Source: Rubellimicrobium arenae
Lineage (GTDB): Bacteria; Pseudomonadota; Alphaproteobacteria; Rhodobacterales; Rhodobacteraceae
Direction: 5' to 3'
Length of the DNA: 64,000 nt
Assembly: GCF_017916275.1 (NCBI RefSeq)
Contig: NZ_JAFMST010000001.1
Coordinates: 434,001 to 498,000, forward strand
Shown: in pieces, positions 1-10,773 of the stretch
How positions within the stretch are numbered: position 1 is the first letter of the stretch
Layout: each line of letters begins with the position of its first letter
The notes under the pieces: generated by a model
Seen by the model: only the letters and a program-made list of their open reading frames with translations
Told to the model about the DNA's origin: nothing
Databases searched by the model: none
Translations under genes and position numbers: made by a program

Positions 1-244
1 GACGGCCAGCGGGAACACGAGCCCCAGCCCCACGATCCAGACCCTGTCCCCGCCCGTGCTCTCGCGCGGGCGGAAGGCCAGCGCCAAAAGCCCCATCACC
101 AGCCCGAAGATCGCCACCGCCCCGGCCAGCAGGACCCACCACAGGGTCGCGATGGTGGCCGCCGCCGGACCCGCCGGATGCACAACGGACAACCTGTCCT
201 CGCAACCCGCCAGCGCGGCGAGCGTTACGACCCCGACCCCCTGC
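1..244 (-). CDS. coxB: cytochrome c oxidase subunit II, N-terminal part (3' end outside window)
   Basis: Partial gene reading leftward out of the window. The visible product has a short hydrophobic leader ending in a lipobox (Leu-Ala-Gly-Cys), the family segment HPAGPAAATIATLWW, a first membrane segment, a short charged loop and the start of a second membrane segment. This is the N-terminus of the lipoprotein-type CoxB of aa3/caa3 oxidases, which carries the CuA site in its missing C-terminal domain. Nearby ctaG on the same strand supports the call. No in-frame ATG or GTG precedes the leader; a CTG at 242-244 is the best visible start, so the true start is uncertain. A DUF2231 gene starts divergently just beyond it. 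Confidence 0.8.
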
Positions 245-255
245 AGGAGACGCGG

Positions 256-771
256 ATGTCCGACACCCAGATCCAGACCCGGGACGAGACCCTGATCGAC
301 CCGATCAGCGCCCACCCGGGCTTCGAGGAAACCGAGTCCCGCATCGCCATCTGGGGCCACCCGATCCACGCGATGACCGTGGCCTTTCCGGTCGCGCTCA
401 CCTTCTGCACCTTCGGGGCGGACGCGCTCTACTGGTGGACGGGCGACGTCTTCTGGGCGCGGGCGGGGGTCTGGGCGGCGGGGACGGCCTTCCTGTTCGG
501 CCTCACCGCCGGGGCCTCGGGCACCATGGAGCTGCTGCTCGTGCCCGGGATCCGCGCCCGCGCCGCCGCCTGGACGCATTTCGTCATCGCCGTGCTCCTG
601 CTCGCGCTCCTGGGGGCGAACTGGGGCTTCCGTCTCCAGGGCTACGAAAGCGCGGTGCTGCCCTACGGCATCCTCCTGTCGGCCTTCAACGTGCTGGTGG
701 TGGGGGCGACCGGCTGGCATGGCGGCAAGCTCGTGTTCGACTATCGCCTGGGGACGTCGAAGGGGAGCTGA
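256..771 (+). CDS. DUF2231 family membrane protein
   Basis: A 171-residue membrane protein. The start at 256 (Met-Ser-Asp-Thr) follows a good AGGAG about seven bases upstream; an ATG at 178 in the same frame would overlap the coxB leader and is less likely. After a polar 30-residue N-terminus comes the family motif with conserved histidines (GHPIHAM, about residue 36) and four hydrophobic segments, matching DUF2231 proteins, whose function is not established. Its last 31 bases overlap, antisense, the 3' end of the CopD-like gene. It sits inside the cytochrome oxidase cluster but on the opposite strand, so a respiratory role is only a guess. Confidence 0.8.
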   Translation: MSDTQIQTRDETLIDPISAHPGFEETESRIAIWGHPIHAMTVAFPVALTFCTFGADALYWWTGDVFWARAGVWAAGTAFLFGLTAGASGTMELLLVPGIRARAAAWTHFVIAVLLLALLGANWGFRLQGYESAVLPYGILLSAFNVLVVGATGWHGGKLVFDYRLGTSKGS

Positions 772-1253
772 GCGCCCCGCGGCTCCCGCAGCCAGCCCGG
801 CACCGGGATCTCGCCCAGTTCGGGCTTGGCCAGGACCAGCAGCAGGATCGCCAGCACCGGCGCCAGCAGGATCAGCGTCGGTCCCAGAGGCGCCGGCGTC
901 TGGTGCGCGCCCTCGGTCTCGGCCACGGTGACGAGCGTGTGCCCCACCCAGCCGTGAAAGGCGACCAGCAGCGCCACGACGACGAGCTTGGCGAACATCC
1001 AGGCCACGAAGACGTCCCGCAGGAAGATCAGCAGCGTCCCCGAAGCGATGGCGATCACGGCCGAGGGCGTCACCAGCAGCGTGTAGCCGTAATGCGTGGC
1101 CTGCCGGATGCGGGCATAATCCGCCTGCCCGATGGCCGGGTCGTGCCGCGCCAGCATGAGCGGCAGCGCGAACAGCCCTCCGCACCACAGGGCCAGGGCC
1201 GCGATATGCAGCACCTTCAGATGGGGGATGATGCCGTCCAGCCAAGGGATCAT
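741..1253 (-). CDS. CopD-like / DUF-type multi-helix membrane protein
   Basis: A 170-residue membrane protein of about four helices that starts at MIPWLDG. The first helix carries the pattern KVLHIAALALWCGGLF, with an early histidine and a WxGG element, as in CopD/HemJ-like membrane proteins found beside oxidase genes. The start codon overlaps the stop of ctaG as ATGA (1250-1253), so the two are probably translationally coupled. The C-terminus is a soluble basic tail. Role: probably heme or copper handling during oxidase assembly, inferred from position. Longer in-frame starts exist inside ctaG but would duplicate its coding region. The 3' end overlaps the opposing DUF2231 gene by 31 bases. 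Confidence 0.7.
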   Translation of the reverse strand: MIPWLDGIIPHLKVLHIAALALWCGGLFALPLMLARHDPAIGQADYARIRQATHYGYTLLVTPSAVIAIASGTLLIFLRDVFVAWMFAKLVVVALLVAFHGWVGHTLVTVAETEGAHQTPAPLGPTLILLAPVLAILLLVLAKPELGEIPVPGWLREPRGAQLPFDVPRR

Positions 1254-1966
1254 GCCGGGCGTCCCTCGAGGCCTTGCCAGCCGCGCCGCGCGATCCAGGC
1301 GCCCCAGGCCACGAAGGGCAAGCCCGCCGGGACCCACATCAGCAGCCCGCCCAGTTGCTGGTCGGCCAGGGGCGTGAACCCCCAGTCCAGCGGGGCCACC
1401 GCATGGATCGCATACAGGGCCTCGGGCGCGAAGGTGAGCAGCGCCCCCAGAAGGGCCATCTGCATGTAGCCGCCCAGGATCAGCACCAGCGCCGACCCTG
1501 CCGCGCGGCGCGGGTCCAGCGCGGCCCGCCAGAACGCCGTGGCCGAGACCAGCAGCGTTCCCTGCATCGCCCAGTACGCGGCGACGTTCGACAGCGCGAG
1601 GTCATAGGCCGCCGGAAGGTGCCAGGCCCACAGGATCGCGGACGATGCCAGAAATCCGGCCATGCCGGACCCGGTGCTCCGCCGCGCGGGCCAGGCCATC
1701 GCGATCAGCGGCGCGGCGACCGCGACCAGAAGGACATGATGGACGACCCGCGCCGAGAACAGCGCCGCCGAGAGGGCGCAAAGGGGCGACACGAAGGCGA
1801 CCGCCAGCACGGCCACGGCCAGGGCGCCGGGACGGCTCCGCCCAAGGACCAGGGCCAGCCCTGCTAGGCCGACCAGGAGCACCGGGTCGAGGTTCCAGCG
1901 CAGCCAGATCTCCGCCGGGTCGGGCGCGGGCCCGCAGTAGGTCCGGTTCAGCGTCTCGAGATCCAG
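1250..1966 (-). CDS. ctaG: caa3-type cytochrome c oxidase assembly factor CtaG (COG3336 type)
   Basis: A polytopic membrane protein with the pattern of the caa3-CtaG family: an N-terminal TYCGPAP segment followed by WLRWNLDPVLL, then about six helices with VHHVLLVAVAAPL and WHLPAAYD motifs. The family's conserved N-terminus lies upstream of the first standard start codon, a GTG at 1882. I therefore place the start near a CTG at 1964-1966, preceded by GGGGAGAGG at a suitable distance. If the GTG is used, the protein would lack its first conserved block. The gene overlaps the CopD-like gene by ATGA and belongs to the oxidase cluster with coxB. The family is needed for maturation of the binuclear centre in some bacteria. 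Confidence 0.75.
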   Translation of the reverse strand: MDLETLNRTYCGPAPDPAEIWLRWNLDPVLLVGLAGLALVLGRSRPGALAVAVLAVAFVSPLCALSAALFSARVVHHVLLVAVAAPLIAMAWPARRSTGSGMAGFLASSAILWAWHLPAAYDLALSNVAAYWAMQGTLLVSATAFWRAALDPRRAAGSALVLILGGYMQMALLGALLTFAPEALYAIHAVAPLDWGFTPLADQQLGGLLMWVPAGLPFVAWGAWIARRGWQGLEGRPA

Positions 1967-2315
1967 CGGCCTCTCCCCGTCGTCAGGCGGTCCGCCGGGC
2001 GGCGGATGGTCCAGCGAACCGGGCCTGGCCGGTCCTGCGGGGCAACGTCACCGTCGCCGCGCGGTTCCCCGGCTTGCCTCGTGGCTCGGCTCCGGGCTGG
2101 GGCGGTCGCAACGCACGGTGGCGCAAGGATTCGCTAACGCTGGTCTGGGATCCTGCCCGCATCAGCCACCCCAACGGCCGGGACGGGTGGCAGGCTGGCG
2201 CGGACGCTCCCTTGCGGCAAGGGGGCGGGCCGGCCAGCCGCCCTCCCCGGTGATCGGAGACCCATGACCCCATCGCGCGGCCATCAGGCCCGTGCACGAT
2301 CCGGCCTTGGAAAAG

Positions 2316-2454
2316 GCCCACATACCGGGCCCCGCGCCCTCCTTAGACTCAAGCCCGCGCCGTGAACCCGGACGGACTGGACCGCCCCGCCATCCCCGCA
2401 CGCCGGGAGGCCCGGGCCACCCAGAGGCCCCGCGGGATCGAATTCTTTTCCGGC
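2316..2454 (+). repeat. 139-bp repeat, copy A (inverted relative to copy B at 25010-25148)
   Basis: Read base by base, 2316-2454 is identical to the reverse complement of 25010-25148; I see no mismatch over 139 bases, and similarity stops abruptly on both sides. It lies in the 519-base gap between ctaG (start about 1966) and the lytic transglycosylase stop at 2486, with no convincing gene in the rest of that gap. The element contains a GTG-initiated frame (from 2362) coding Asn-Pro-Asp-Gly-Leu-Asp-Arg-Pro and so on, a ggcccgggcc palindrome at 2409-2418 and a GAATTC. No transposase ends or target-site duplications were recognised. Confidence 0.85.
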
Positions 2455-2485
2455 GGGCGCGTCTTCAGCTCCGGCGGGGGCGTGC

Positions 2486-2971
2486 TCAGCGGACTTCGTG
2501 GTCGCTCAGGCCCGTCTTGACCAGAAGCCGCCGGTTCCGGGCCTCGTAGTAGTAGCCCTTCTTGTACCATTCGTAGGCCCGCCGCTGGTTGCCGTTGGCC
2601 ACGATATAGGCGCCCCGCAGATAGGCTCCGGCCCAGCGCAGGTTGGTCGCGGGATCGAGAAGCCCCGAATCCGGTCCCTCATACCCCATCGTCCGCGCCG
2701 TCTGCGGCGTGATCTGCATGAGCCCGAAATAGGGGCCATTCCGGGCCCCGGCGTTGTAGCCGCTCTCGACGCGGACCACATGGTCCAGAAGCTCGGGCGG
2801 GATCTCCAGGAAGGAGGCGTACCGCTCGATCATCGACTGCATCTGCGGCGTGTTGCCCGCATGGGCCGGCGCCTCCTCCACCCGACCGCGCGGCGTGCCG
2901 CAGGCGGCCAGCGATGCGAGAAGCAGCACGGCAAGGCCGCGCCGGGCAAGCAGGGCAGGGAACGAGGGCAT
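2486..2971 (-). CDS. lipoprotein lytic transglycosylase (SLT domain)
   Basis: A 161-residue exported lipoprotein. Residues 1-24 form a signal peptide ending in a lipobox with Cys24. The rest is a compact SLT (family 1) transglycosylase domain with the catalytic glutamate at about residue 69 (HVVRVESGYN), the GLMQITPQTA motif and a helical C-terminus ending in tyrosine-rich YEWYKKGYYYEARN. It would cleave murein between MurNAc and GlcNAc without hydrolysis, in the periplasm or at the outer membrane. It is short for the class and lacks the large helical ring of Slt70, so it resembles EmtA/MltC-type minimal enzymes. The 139-bp repeat ends 31 bases beyond its stop. Confidence 0.88.
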   Translation of the reverse strand: MPSFPALLARRGLAVLLLASLAACGTPRGRVEEAPAHAGNTPQMQSMIERYASFLEIPPELLDHVVRVESGYNAGARNGPYFGLMQITPQTARTMGYEGPDSGLLDPATNLRWAGAYLRGAYIVANGNQRRAYEWYKKGYYYEARNRRLLVKTGLSDHEVR

Positions 2972-3034
2972 CAGGTCGGGCTCCGTCAGGGTTGCTCCGG
3001 ATTCCCTAGCGGAACCATCGCAGGACGCAACGGC

Positions 3035-3361
3035 TCACCTGCGGCGTCCGACCCCCAGGGCGTCGAGCTCGGCCTCGATCCGCGACAGGCCGTCGTCGAA
3101 ATGCCCGGCCTTGATCGCGTCGAACCGAACGCGGAGCGCGGCCTTCTCCTCGCCCTTGCAGGCGTTCCATGGCCGGTCCTGCAAGGCCATGACCAGGACG
3201 TAGTAGCCGATGAAGTGCGGCCGCTCGCCGGCCTCGAGCAGCTTGGCATAGGCCGCGTCGGCCCCCAGCTGCCGCAGTTCCTCGGCCGTCCGGATCCCGG
3301 CCCGAACGAAGGCCGCCTCCGTGGCGGGTCCCAGATTCCGGATCGAGGAGATGGCCGTCAT
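3035..3361 (-). CDS. TfoX/Sxy C-terminal domain protein
   Basis: A 108-residue soluble protein starting Met-Thr-Ala-Ile-Ser-Ser-Ile-Arg-Asn-Leu-Gly-Pro. The helix-hairpin-helix-like opening (SIRNLGPATEAAFVRAGIRTAEEL) is the hallmark of the TfoX C-terminal domain. The N-terminal TfoX domain of the enterobacterial competence regulator is absent, as in many alphaproteobacterial homologues, so a role in natural competence should not be assumed. The C-terminal half (WNACKGEEKAALR) is also typical. The same frame stays open far upstream, but that part is repetitive basic sequence without family resemblance, so the internal ATG at 3361 is chosen. Confidence 0.78.
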   Translation of the reverse strand: MTAISSIRNLGPATEAAFVRAGIRTAEELRQLGADAAYAKLLEAGERPHFIGYYVLVMALQDRPWNACKGEEKAALRVRFDAIKAGHFDDGLSRIEAELDALGVGRRR

Positions 3362-3489
3362 CGTGCCGCTGCCATGCAGGTCGAGGAGGAGGTGGCGCGG
3401 GAGCGGATCGGGGACCCTGTCCCTGCGCCTTGGTGATCCGAGTGCCGGAACGTCGGCGGCCGCGACCTCCCGCGCCGCCGAGGCCGTTC

Positions 3490-3651
3490 TCAGATGCTGG
3501 CGAAGTCGCGGAACAGGGTCGCCTGGCCCGCCGTCTCCTGCGCGGTGGTCTTGGGCGTCGCGGGCTGCGAGGCGTCCATCTGCGGGCGCCGCGTCGAAGG
3601 CGCGCCGGGCTGCTCGGTCCCCTGCGAGGACCCGGTCTGCTGAAGTGTCAT
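3490..3651 (-). CDS. 53-residue hypothetical protein
   Basis: A short frame starting at ATG 3651, with AAAGGA about nine bases upstream. The product is polar, rich in Gln, Thr, Ser, Pro and Ala, has no membrane segment, and ends in a more hydrophobic tail (ATLFRDFASI). I do not recognise a family. The composition suggests an intrinsically disordered peptide with a short binding tail. It reads in the same direction as the TfoX-like gene 128 bases downstream. Support is the ribosome-binding site and the absence of a better frame here; it could still be non-coding. Confidence 0.4.
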   Translation of the reverse strand: MTLQQTGSSQGTEQPGAPSTRRPQMDASQPATPKTTAQETAGQATLFRDFASI

Positions 3652-3879
3652 TCGCTGTCGTCCTTTGCTCCACGACCGGGAACGATGTCCCGGCTCGGCA
3701 TATGGTCTGAGACCCCGGTCTGGGGCGCTTGGAGGTCCATTTTGCCACGACTCGGCCCGCCCGCGCATGGCCACGTTGCCGTGAGCTCGCGCCCGCGTGA
3801 CCTCCTCGCCACAGGCCCGAGGGGCGTTGCATCCCCCCGGGAAGCCTGCGACACAGTTCCGTGAACACTTCATGGGGGG

Positions 3880-4680
3880 ATGGGCTTGGGACGGCTCAGC
3901 GGCAAGCGGGCCCTGGCGACGGCGGCCGGGCAGGGGATCGGACGGGCCTCGGTCCTGGCGATGGCGCTCGAGGGGGCCGATGTCATCGCCACCGACATCA
4001 GCGACTCCGCGCTCGAGGCGCTTGCGGCGGAATGGGACCGGCTGCGGGGCGATGCGGCCTCGGACGGCGGCGCGGCCGGGTCGCTCGGCTCGCTGACCAC
4101 CCGCCGGCTCGACGTGCTGGACAAGGCCAGCATCGACGCCGTGGCCGAGGCAGTCGGCCCGATCCAGGTTCTCTTCAACTGCGCGGGCCATGTCGCCCAT
4201 GGCACCATCCTCGACTGCGACGAGGAGCAGTGGGACTTCTCGGTCCGCCTGAACATGACGGCGATGTACCGCATGTGCCGCGCCTTCCTGCCGGCGATGA
4301 TCGCGAATGGCGGCGGGTCCATCATCAACATCGCCTCGGTGGCCTCCTCGGTCATCGCGGCGCCCAACCGGTTCGTCTACGGCGCGACCAAGGCGGGCGT
4401 GATCGGGCTCACCAAGGCCATCGCCTGCGACTTCATCGGCCAGGGCATCCGCTGCAACGCGATCTGCCCCGGCACCGTCGAAAGTCCCAGCCTCGAAGGC
4501 CGGATGAAGTCGGGCGGCGACTACGAGGCCGCGCGCAAGGCCTTCATCGCGCGCCAGCCCATGGGCCGGATCGGCCGACCCGAGGAGATCGCCGCCCTGG
4601 TGGTCTATCTCGCCTCCGACGAAAGCAGCTACACGACCGGCCAGGCCCACGTCATCGACGGCGGCTGGGCGAACATCTGA
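3880..4680 (+). CDS. SDR-family dehydrogenase, probably 2-keto-3-deoxy-L-fuconate type
   Basis: A 266-residue short-chain dehydrogenase. The NAD(P)-binding glycine motif is TAAGQGIG (residues 14-21), followed by acidic Asp39, the NCAG motif near residue 100 and the catalytic Tyr167 and Lys171 (YGATK) with serines at 153-157. The next two genes encode an FAH hydrolase and an amidohydrolase-type lactonase, the set found in the non-phosphorylative L-fucose route, where this enzyme oxidises 2-keto-3-deoxy-L-fuconate to the 2,4-diketo acid. Substrate is inferred from that context; an acid of another 6-deoxy sugar is possible. An ATG lies 8 bases upstream in another frame; the chosen start gives the normal SDR N-terminus. 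Confidence 0.8.
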   Translation: MGLGRLSGKRALATAAGQGIGRASVLAMALEGADVIATDISDSALEALAAEWDRLRGDAASDGGAAGSLGSLTTRRLDVLDKASIDAVAEAVGPIQVLFNCAGHVAHGTILDCDEEQWDFSVRLNMTAMYRMCRAFLPAMIANGGGSIINIASVASSVIAAPNRFVYGATKAGVIGLTKAIACDFIGQGIRCNAICPGTVESPSLEGRMKSGGDYEAARKAFIARQPMGRIGRPEEIAALVVYLASDESSYTTGQAHVIDGGWANI

Positions 4681-4692
4681 GAGGACAAGAGC

Positions 4693-5538
4693 ATGAAGCT
4701 TCTGCGCCATGGGGATCGGGGGTCCGAGAAGCCGGGCCTCCTGCACAGCGACGGGACCATCCGCGATCTCTCGGGCGTGGTGCCCGACATCGCCGGGTCC
4801 GTCCTGTCCGACGAAGGACAGGCCCGCCTGCGCGCGGTGGATCCCTCGACCCTGCCGGTCGTCGATCCCGCCACCCGGCTGGGCGCCTGCGTCGGCGGCA
4901 CCGGCAAGTTCATCTGCATCGGCCTGAACTACGCCGACCACGCCGCCGAATCGAACCTCCCCGTCCCGCCCGAGCCCGTGATCTTCATGAAGGCCACCTC
5001 GGCGATCTGCGGGCCGAACGATCCCATCATCATCCCCCGCAAGAGCGAGAAGACCGACTGGGAGGTCGAGCTCGCCGTCATCATCGGGACGCACGCCAAG
5101 TACGTCTCCGAGGCGGACGCCCTGAACCATGTCGCAGGTTACGCGGTCGCCAACGACGTCTCCGAACGCCACTTCCAGCAGGAGCGGGCCGGCCAGTGGA
5201 CCAAGGGCAAGAGCTGCGACAACTTCGGCCAGCTCGGCCCCTGGCTCGTCACCCGTGACGAGGTTCCCGATCCCCAGGATCTCGCCATGTACTGCCGGGT
5301 CAACGGCCAGACCATGCAGGACGGCTCCTCGCGCACGATGGTCTACGGCGTGGCCCATCTGATCAGCTATCTCAGCCAGTTCATGTCCCTGCATCCGGGC
5401 GACGTGATCTCGACCGGGACCCCGCCGGGCGTCGGGATGGGACAGAAGCCGCCGCGTTACCTGCGGGCGGGCGACGTGGTGGAGCTTGGCATCCAGGGCC
5501 TCGGCGATCAGCGCCAGGACTGCGTGGACGACAACTGA
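4693..5538 (+). CDS. fumarylacetoacetate hydrolase-family enzyme, probable 2,4-diketo-3-deoxy-L-fuconate hydrolase
   Basis: A 281-residue FAH-superfamily enzyme, 12 bases after the SDR gene and with GAGGA ahead of its ATG. Visible signatures are CIGLNYADHAAE (about residue 75), the metal-binding acidic cluster WEVELAVIIG, and HPGDVISTGTPPGVGMG near the C-terminus. FAH enzymes cleave carbon-carbon bonds beside a keto group using Mg2+. In the fuconate pathway this member would split 2,4-diketo-3-deoxy-L-fuconate to pyruvate and lactate. Other diketo-acid or ureidoglycolate substrates cannot be excluded from sequence alone. It is central in a three-gene operon-like run from 3880 to 6403. Confidence 0.82.
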   Translation: MKLLRHGDRGSEKPGLLHSDGTIRDLSGVVPDIAGSVLSDEGQARLRAVDPSTLPVVDPATRLGACVGGTGKFICIGLNYADHAAESNLPVPPEPVIFMKATSAICGPNDPIIIPRKSEKTDWEVELAVIIGTHAKYVSEADALNHVAGYAVANDVSERHFQQERAGQWTKGKSCDNFGQLGPWLVTRDEVPDPQDLAMYCRVNGQTMQDGSSRTMVYGVAHLISYLSQFMSLHPGDVISTGTPPGVGMGQKPPRYLRAGDVVELGIQGLGDQRQDCVDDN

Positions 5539-5560
5539 CCCGGGCCGGAGGAGGCGCGCG

Positions 5561-6403
5561 ATGGACCTGATCGACACCCACCTCCACCTGATCCAGCGCG
5601 ACGTCACCGGCCATGCCTGGACCCGGAACGAGCCGGCCTTGGCCGGCCGTGACTTCACGCTGGACGACGCGCGCCGGCTGTATGGCGGGCGCGTCCGGGG
5701 CTCGATCTTCATGGAAGTCGACGCCGACGACTTCCAGGCGGAATCGCGGTGGATCGCCGGCCTCGTCCGCCAGGGAGAGCTGCTGGGACAGATCGCCAAC
5801 TGCCGCCCGGAAACCGACGACGGCTTCGAGCCCTGGCTGGACGAATGCGCCGACCTGGGCGTGGTCGGGATGCGCCGGATCCTTCATACGGTGGCCGACG
5901 ACGTTTCCACCACCGAGACGTTCCGGGCCAATGTCCGGCGCATCGGAGGCCGTGGGTTGCCCTTCGACATGAACTTCCTAGGGCGCACGCTTCCGATCGC
6001 CTACGATCTCGCCGCCGCCTGCCCGGACATGACGTTCGTGCTGGATCATTGCGGCACGCCCGACATCGCCGGGGGCGACATGGACCCCTGGCGCGAAGGC
6101 ATGGCACGGCTGGCCTCGCTGCCGCATGTCAACGTCAAGCTGTCGGGCATCTCGGCCTATGCCCCTCCGGGCGAAGGGGACCCGGTCACCCTCCGCCCGT
6201 GGATTGACCATCTGTTCGAGACCTTCGGCCCCGAACGCATCGTCTGGGGATCCGACTGGCCGGTCGTGAACCTGGGCCGCGGCCTTCCGGCCTGGCTCGA
6301 CGTGACCGAAGCGGTGCTCCGGGACCTGTCGGCCGACGAACGCGCAGCCGTCGGCTGGAAGAACGCCGAGCGGATCTACAAGGTCAACACCGGCCTGACC
6401 TGA
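5561..6403 (+). CDS. amidohydrolase-2 family lactonase, probable L-fuconolactonase
   Basis: A 280-residue TIM-barrel amidohydrolase. It starts MDLIDTHLHL, giving the metal-binding HxH motif right at the N-terminus, and ends with the WGSDWPV motif near residue 230, both typical of COG3618 sugar lactonases. GGAGGAG precedes the ATG at 5561; an earlier in-frame start would overlap the FAH gene. With the SDR and FAH genes it would hydrolyse an L-fucono- or related lactone to the acid. The fucose dehydrogenase and fuconate dehydratase needed for a full pathway are not in the window. Confidence 0.8.
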   Translation: MDLIDTHLHLIQRDVTGHAWTRNEPALAGRDFTLDDARRLYGGRVRGSIFMEVDADDFQAESRWIAGLVRQGELLGQIANCRPETDDGFEPWLDECADLGVVGMRRILHTVADDVSTTETFRANVRRIGGRGLPFDMNFLGRTLPIAYDLAAACPDMTFVLDHCGTPDIAGGDMDPWREGMARLASLPHVNVKLSGISAYAPPGEGDPVTLRPWIDHLFETFGPERIVWGSDWPVVNLGRGLPAWLDVTEAVLRDLSADERAAVGWKNAERIYKVNTGLT

Positions 6404-6408
6404 CCCCG

Positions 6409-6433
6409 AGGGCGGGGGCCGCAGCCCCGGCCC

Positions 6434-6434
<1 letters not shown>
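6409..6434. terminator. bidirectional terminator-like hairpin between the lactonase gene and gcvP
   Basis: An interrupted inverted repeat, AGGGC-GGGGGC-loop-GCCCC-GGCCCT, fills the short convergent gap and touches the gcvP stop codon. It lacks a long T run, so it may act weakly or through mRNA 3'-end protection. Confidence 0.5.
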
Positions 6435-9270
<2,836 letters not shown>

Positions 9271-9274
<4 letters not shown>

Positions 9275-9633
9275 GAGATCATGTCCTGATATTCGTCTTC
9301 GTCCATGAAGTCGTCGAGGACAGCAAGGTCGTCGACGCGGATCTTCAGGAACCAGCCGGCGCCCAGAGGGTCGGCGTTCACGAGGCCCGGGTTCTCGGTA
9401 AGCTTGCTGTTCACCTCGACGATCTCGCCGTCGATGGGGGCAAGGATATCGGAAGCGGCCTTGACGCTCTCGATCACGACCACTTCGTCGCCATGGGCCA
9501 CCATGGCCTCGATCTCCGGCAACTCGACGAAGACGATGTCACCCAGTTCCTTGGCCGCATGTTCCGTGATGCCGACGACGACGAGGTCGTCGCCTTCCGC
9601 GCGGAGCCATTCGTGATCTTCGGTGAACTTCAT
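9271..9633 (-). CDS. gcvH: glycine cleavage system H protein
   Basis: A 120-residue lipoyl carrier, the normal length for GcvH. The lipoylated lysine is Lys58 in the ESVKAASD motif, followed by [11 protein letters not shown], and the N-terminus KFTEDHEWL is typical. It shuttles the methylamine intermediate between the P, T and L proteins. It lies 9 bases downstream of gcvT and overlaps gcvP by four bases. Confidence 0.97.
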
Positions 9634-9642
9634 GCAGTATCC

Positions 9643-10773
9643 TCAACGCTGGAAGGAATGGGGGACGAAGGGGAGCGGAGCCACGACCACGGGGAGGTCC
9701 TGGCCCCGAACCTTGCCGAGGAGCGGGGTCCCGGGCGCCGAGAGTGCTACATCGACGTAGCCCATGGCAACCGGCGCCTGAACCGAAGGACCGAAGCCAC
9801 CGGACGTGATCCGCCCCACATGTCCCTGAGCGGCAAGGATCTCCGTGCCGGCCCGCATCGGAGCACGTCCTTCCGGGCGGAGTCCCACGCGCACGCGGCG
9901 CGGGCCCCGTTCGAGCTGCCGCAGGATGCGATCCGCCCCGGGGAAGCCTCCCGCGCGGACACCGCCAACGCGACGCGCCTTGCCGATCGACCAGCCCAGG
10001 CCTGCTTCGACGGGACTGGTCGTGCGGTCTATGTCCTGGGAGTAGAGACAAAGCCCGGCTTCCAGCCGAAGGGAGTCGCGTGCGCCCAGGCCAGCCAACC
10101 TGACATCCGGGTGGGAGAGAATCGCGGCAGCGAAGGCCTCGGCCGCGCGTCGCGGGACCGAGATCTCGAACCCGTCTTCCCCGGTGTAGCCCGACCGTGA
10201 AATCCAGAGTTCCGCGTCCGCCCAGGGAACGGTCCGGGCCTCCATGAAGCGCAGGCGCCCGATGCCTTCGGTCACCCCCTCCAGCGCGGCCGCCGCCCCC
10301 GGCCCCTGAAGCGCGAGGAGCGCCCGGTCAGCGACTTCCTCGACCTGGCTGTCGCCCAGGCCATCACGCAGATGGGCTAGGTCGGCCTCGCGCATCGAGG
10401 CGTTGACCACGAGAAGCAGGTGATCGCCCCGATGGGTCACCATGATGTCGTCACGGATCCCGCCGCTGTCGTCGGTGAGAAGGGCATAGCGTTGCCGACC
10501 CTCGGGCAGGGACGCGATGTCAGCCGGGACCAGAGCTTCAAGGCCCAGAGTCAGATGGTCCAACCCGTTCCGCGGCCGAAGAAGGACTTGGCCCATATGG
10601 CTCACATCGAAGAGGCTGGCGGCGGTGCGGGTATGAAGATGCTCGGCCATGACGCCGCCGTCATACTGGACCGGCATCTCCCAACCGGCGAATGGCACCA
10701 TGCGGGCACCCCGCGCGACGTGAAGGTCGTGCAAGGGCAGCCGTCGCAGTTGATCCGAACGATGATCGTCCAT
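9643..10773 (-). CDS. gcvT: aminomethyltransferase, glycine cleavage T protein
   Basis: A 376-residue T protein. The start MDDHRSD at 10773 follows AGGGGAGGCG; longer in-frame starts add only low-complexity sequence. The motifs VPFAGWEMPVQY, SLFDVSHMGQ and SGYTGEDGFEI identify the folate-binding GCV_T domain, and the C-terminal barrel carries VGRITSGGFGPS and the IAMGYV-type strand. It releases ammonia from the H-bound intermediate and transfers the one-carbon unit to tetrahydrofolate. First gene of gcvTHP; the 280-base gap to the divergent dadA must contain the promoters. I found no convincing glycine riboswitch there. Confidence 0.95.
   Translation of the reverse strand: MDDHRSDQLRRLPLHDLHVARGARMVPFAGWEMPVQYDGGVMAEHLHTRTAASLFDVSHMGQVLLRPRNGLDHLTLGLEALVPADIASLPEGRQRYALLTDDSGGIRDDIMVTHRGDHLLLVVNASMREADLAHLRDGLGDSQVEEVADRALLALQGPGAAAALEGVTEGIGRLRFMEARTVPWADAELWISRSGYTGEDGFEISVPRRAAEAFAAAILSHPDVRLAGLGARDSLRLEAGLCLYSQDIDRTTSPVEAGLGWSIGKARRVGGVRAGGFPGADRILRQLERGPRRVRVGLRPEGRAPMRAGTEILAAQGHVGRITSGGFGPSVQAPVAMGYVDVALSAPGTPLLGKVRGQDLPVVVAPLPFVPHSFQR

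Noticed and set aside
3490-5799. Long minus-strand open frame (about 769 codons) across the fuconate genes
   Set aside because: It is antisense to the SDR, FAH and lactonase genes, has Gly/Arg/Ala/Asp-rich low-complexity translation and no family motif. Only its final 53 codons may be real.
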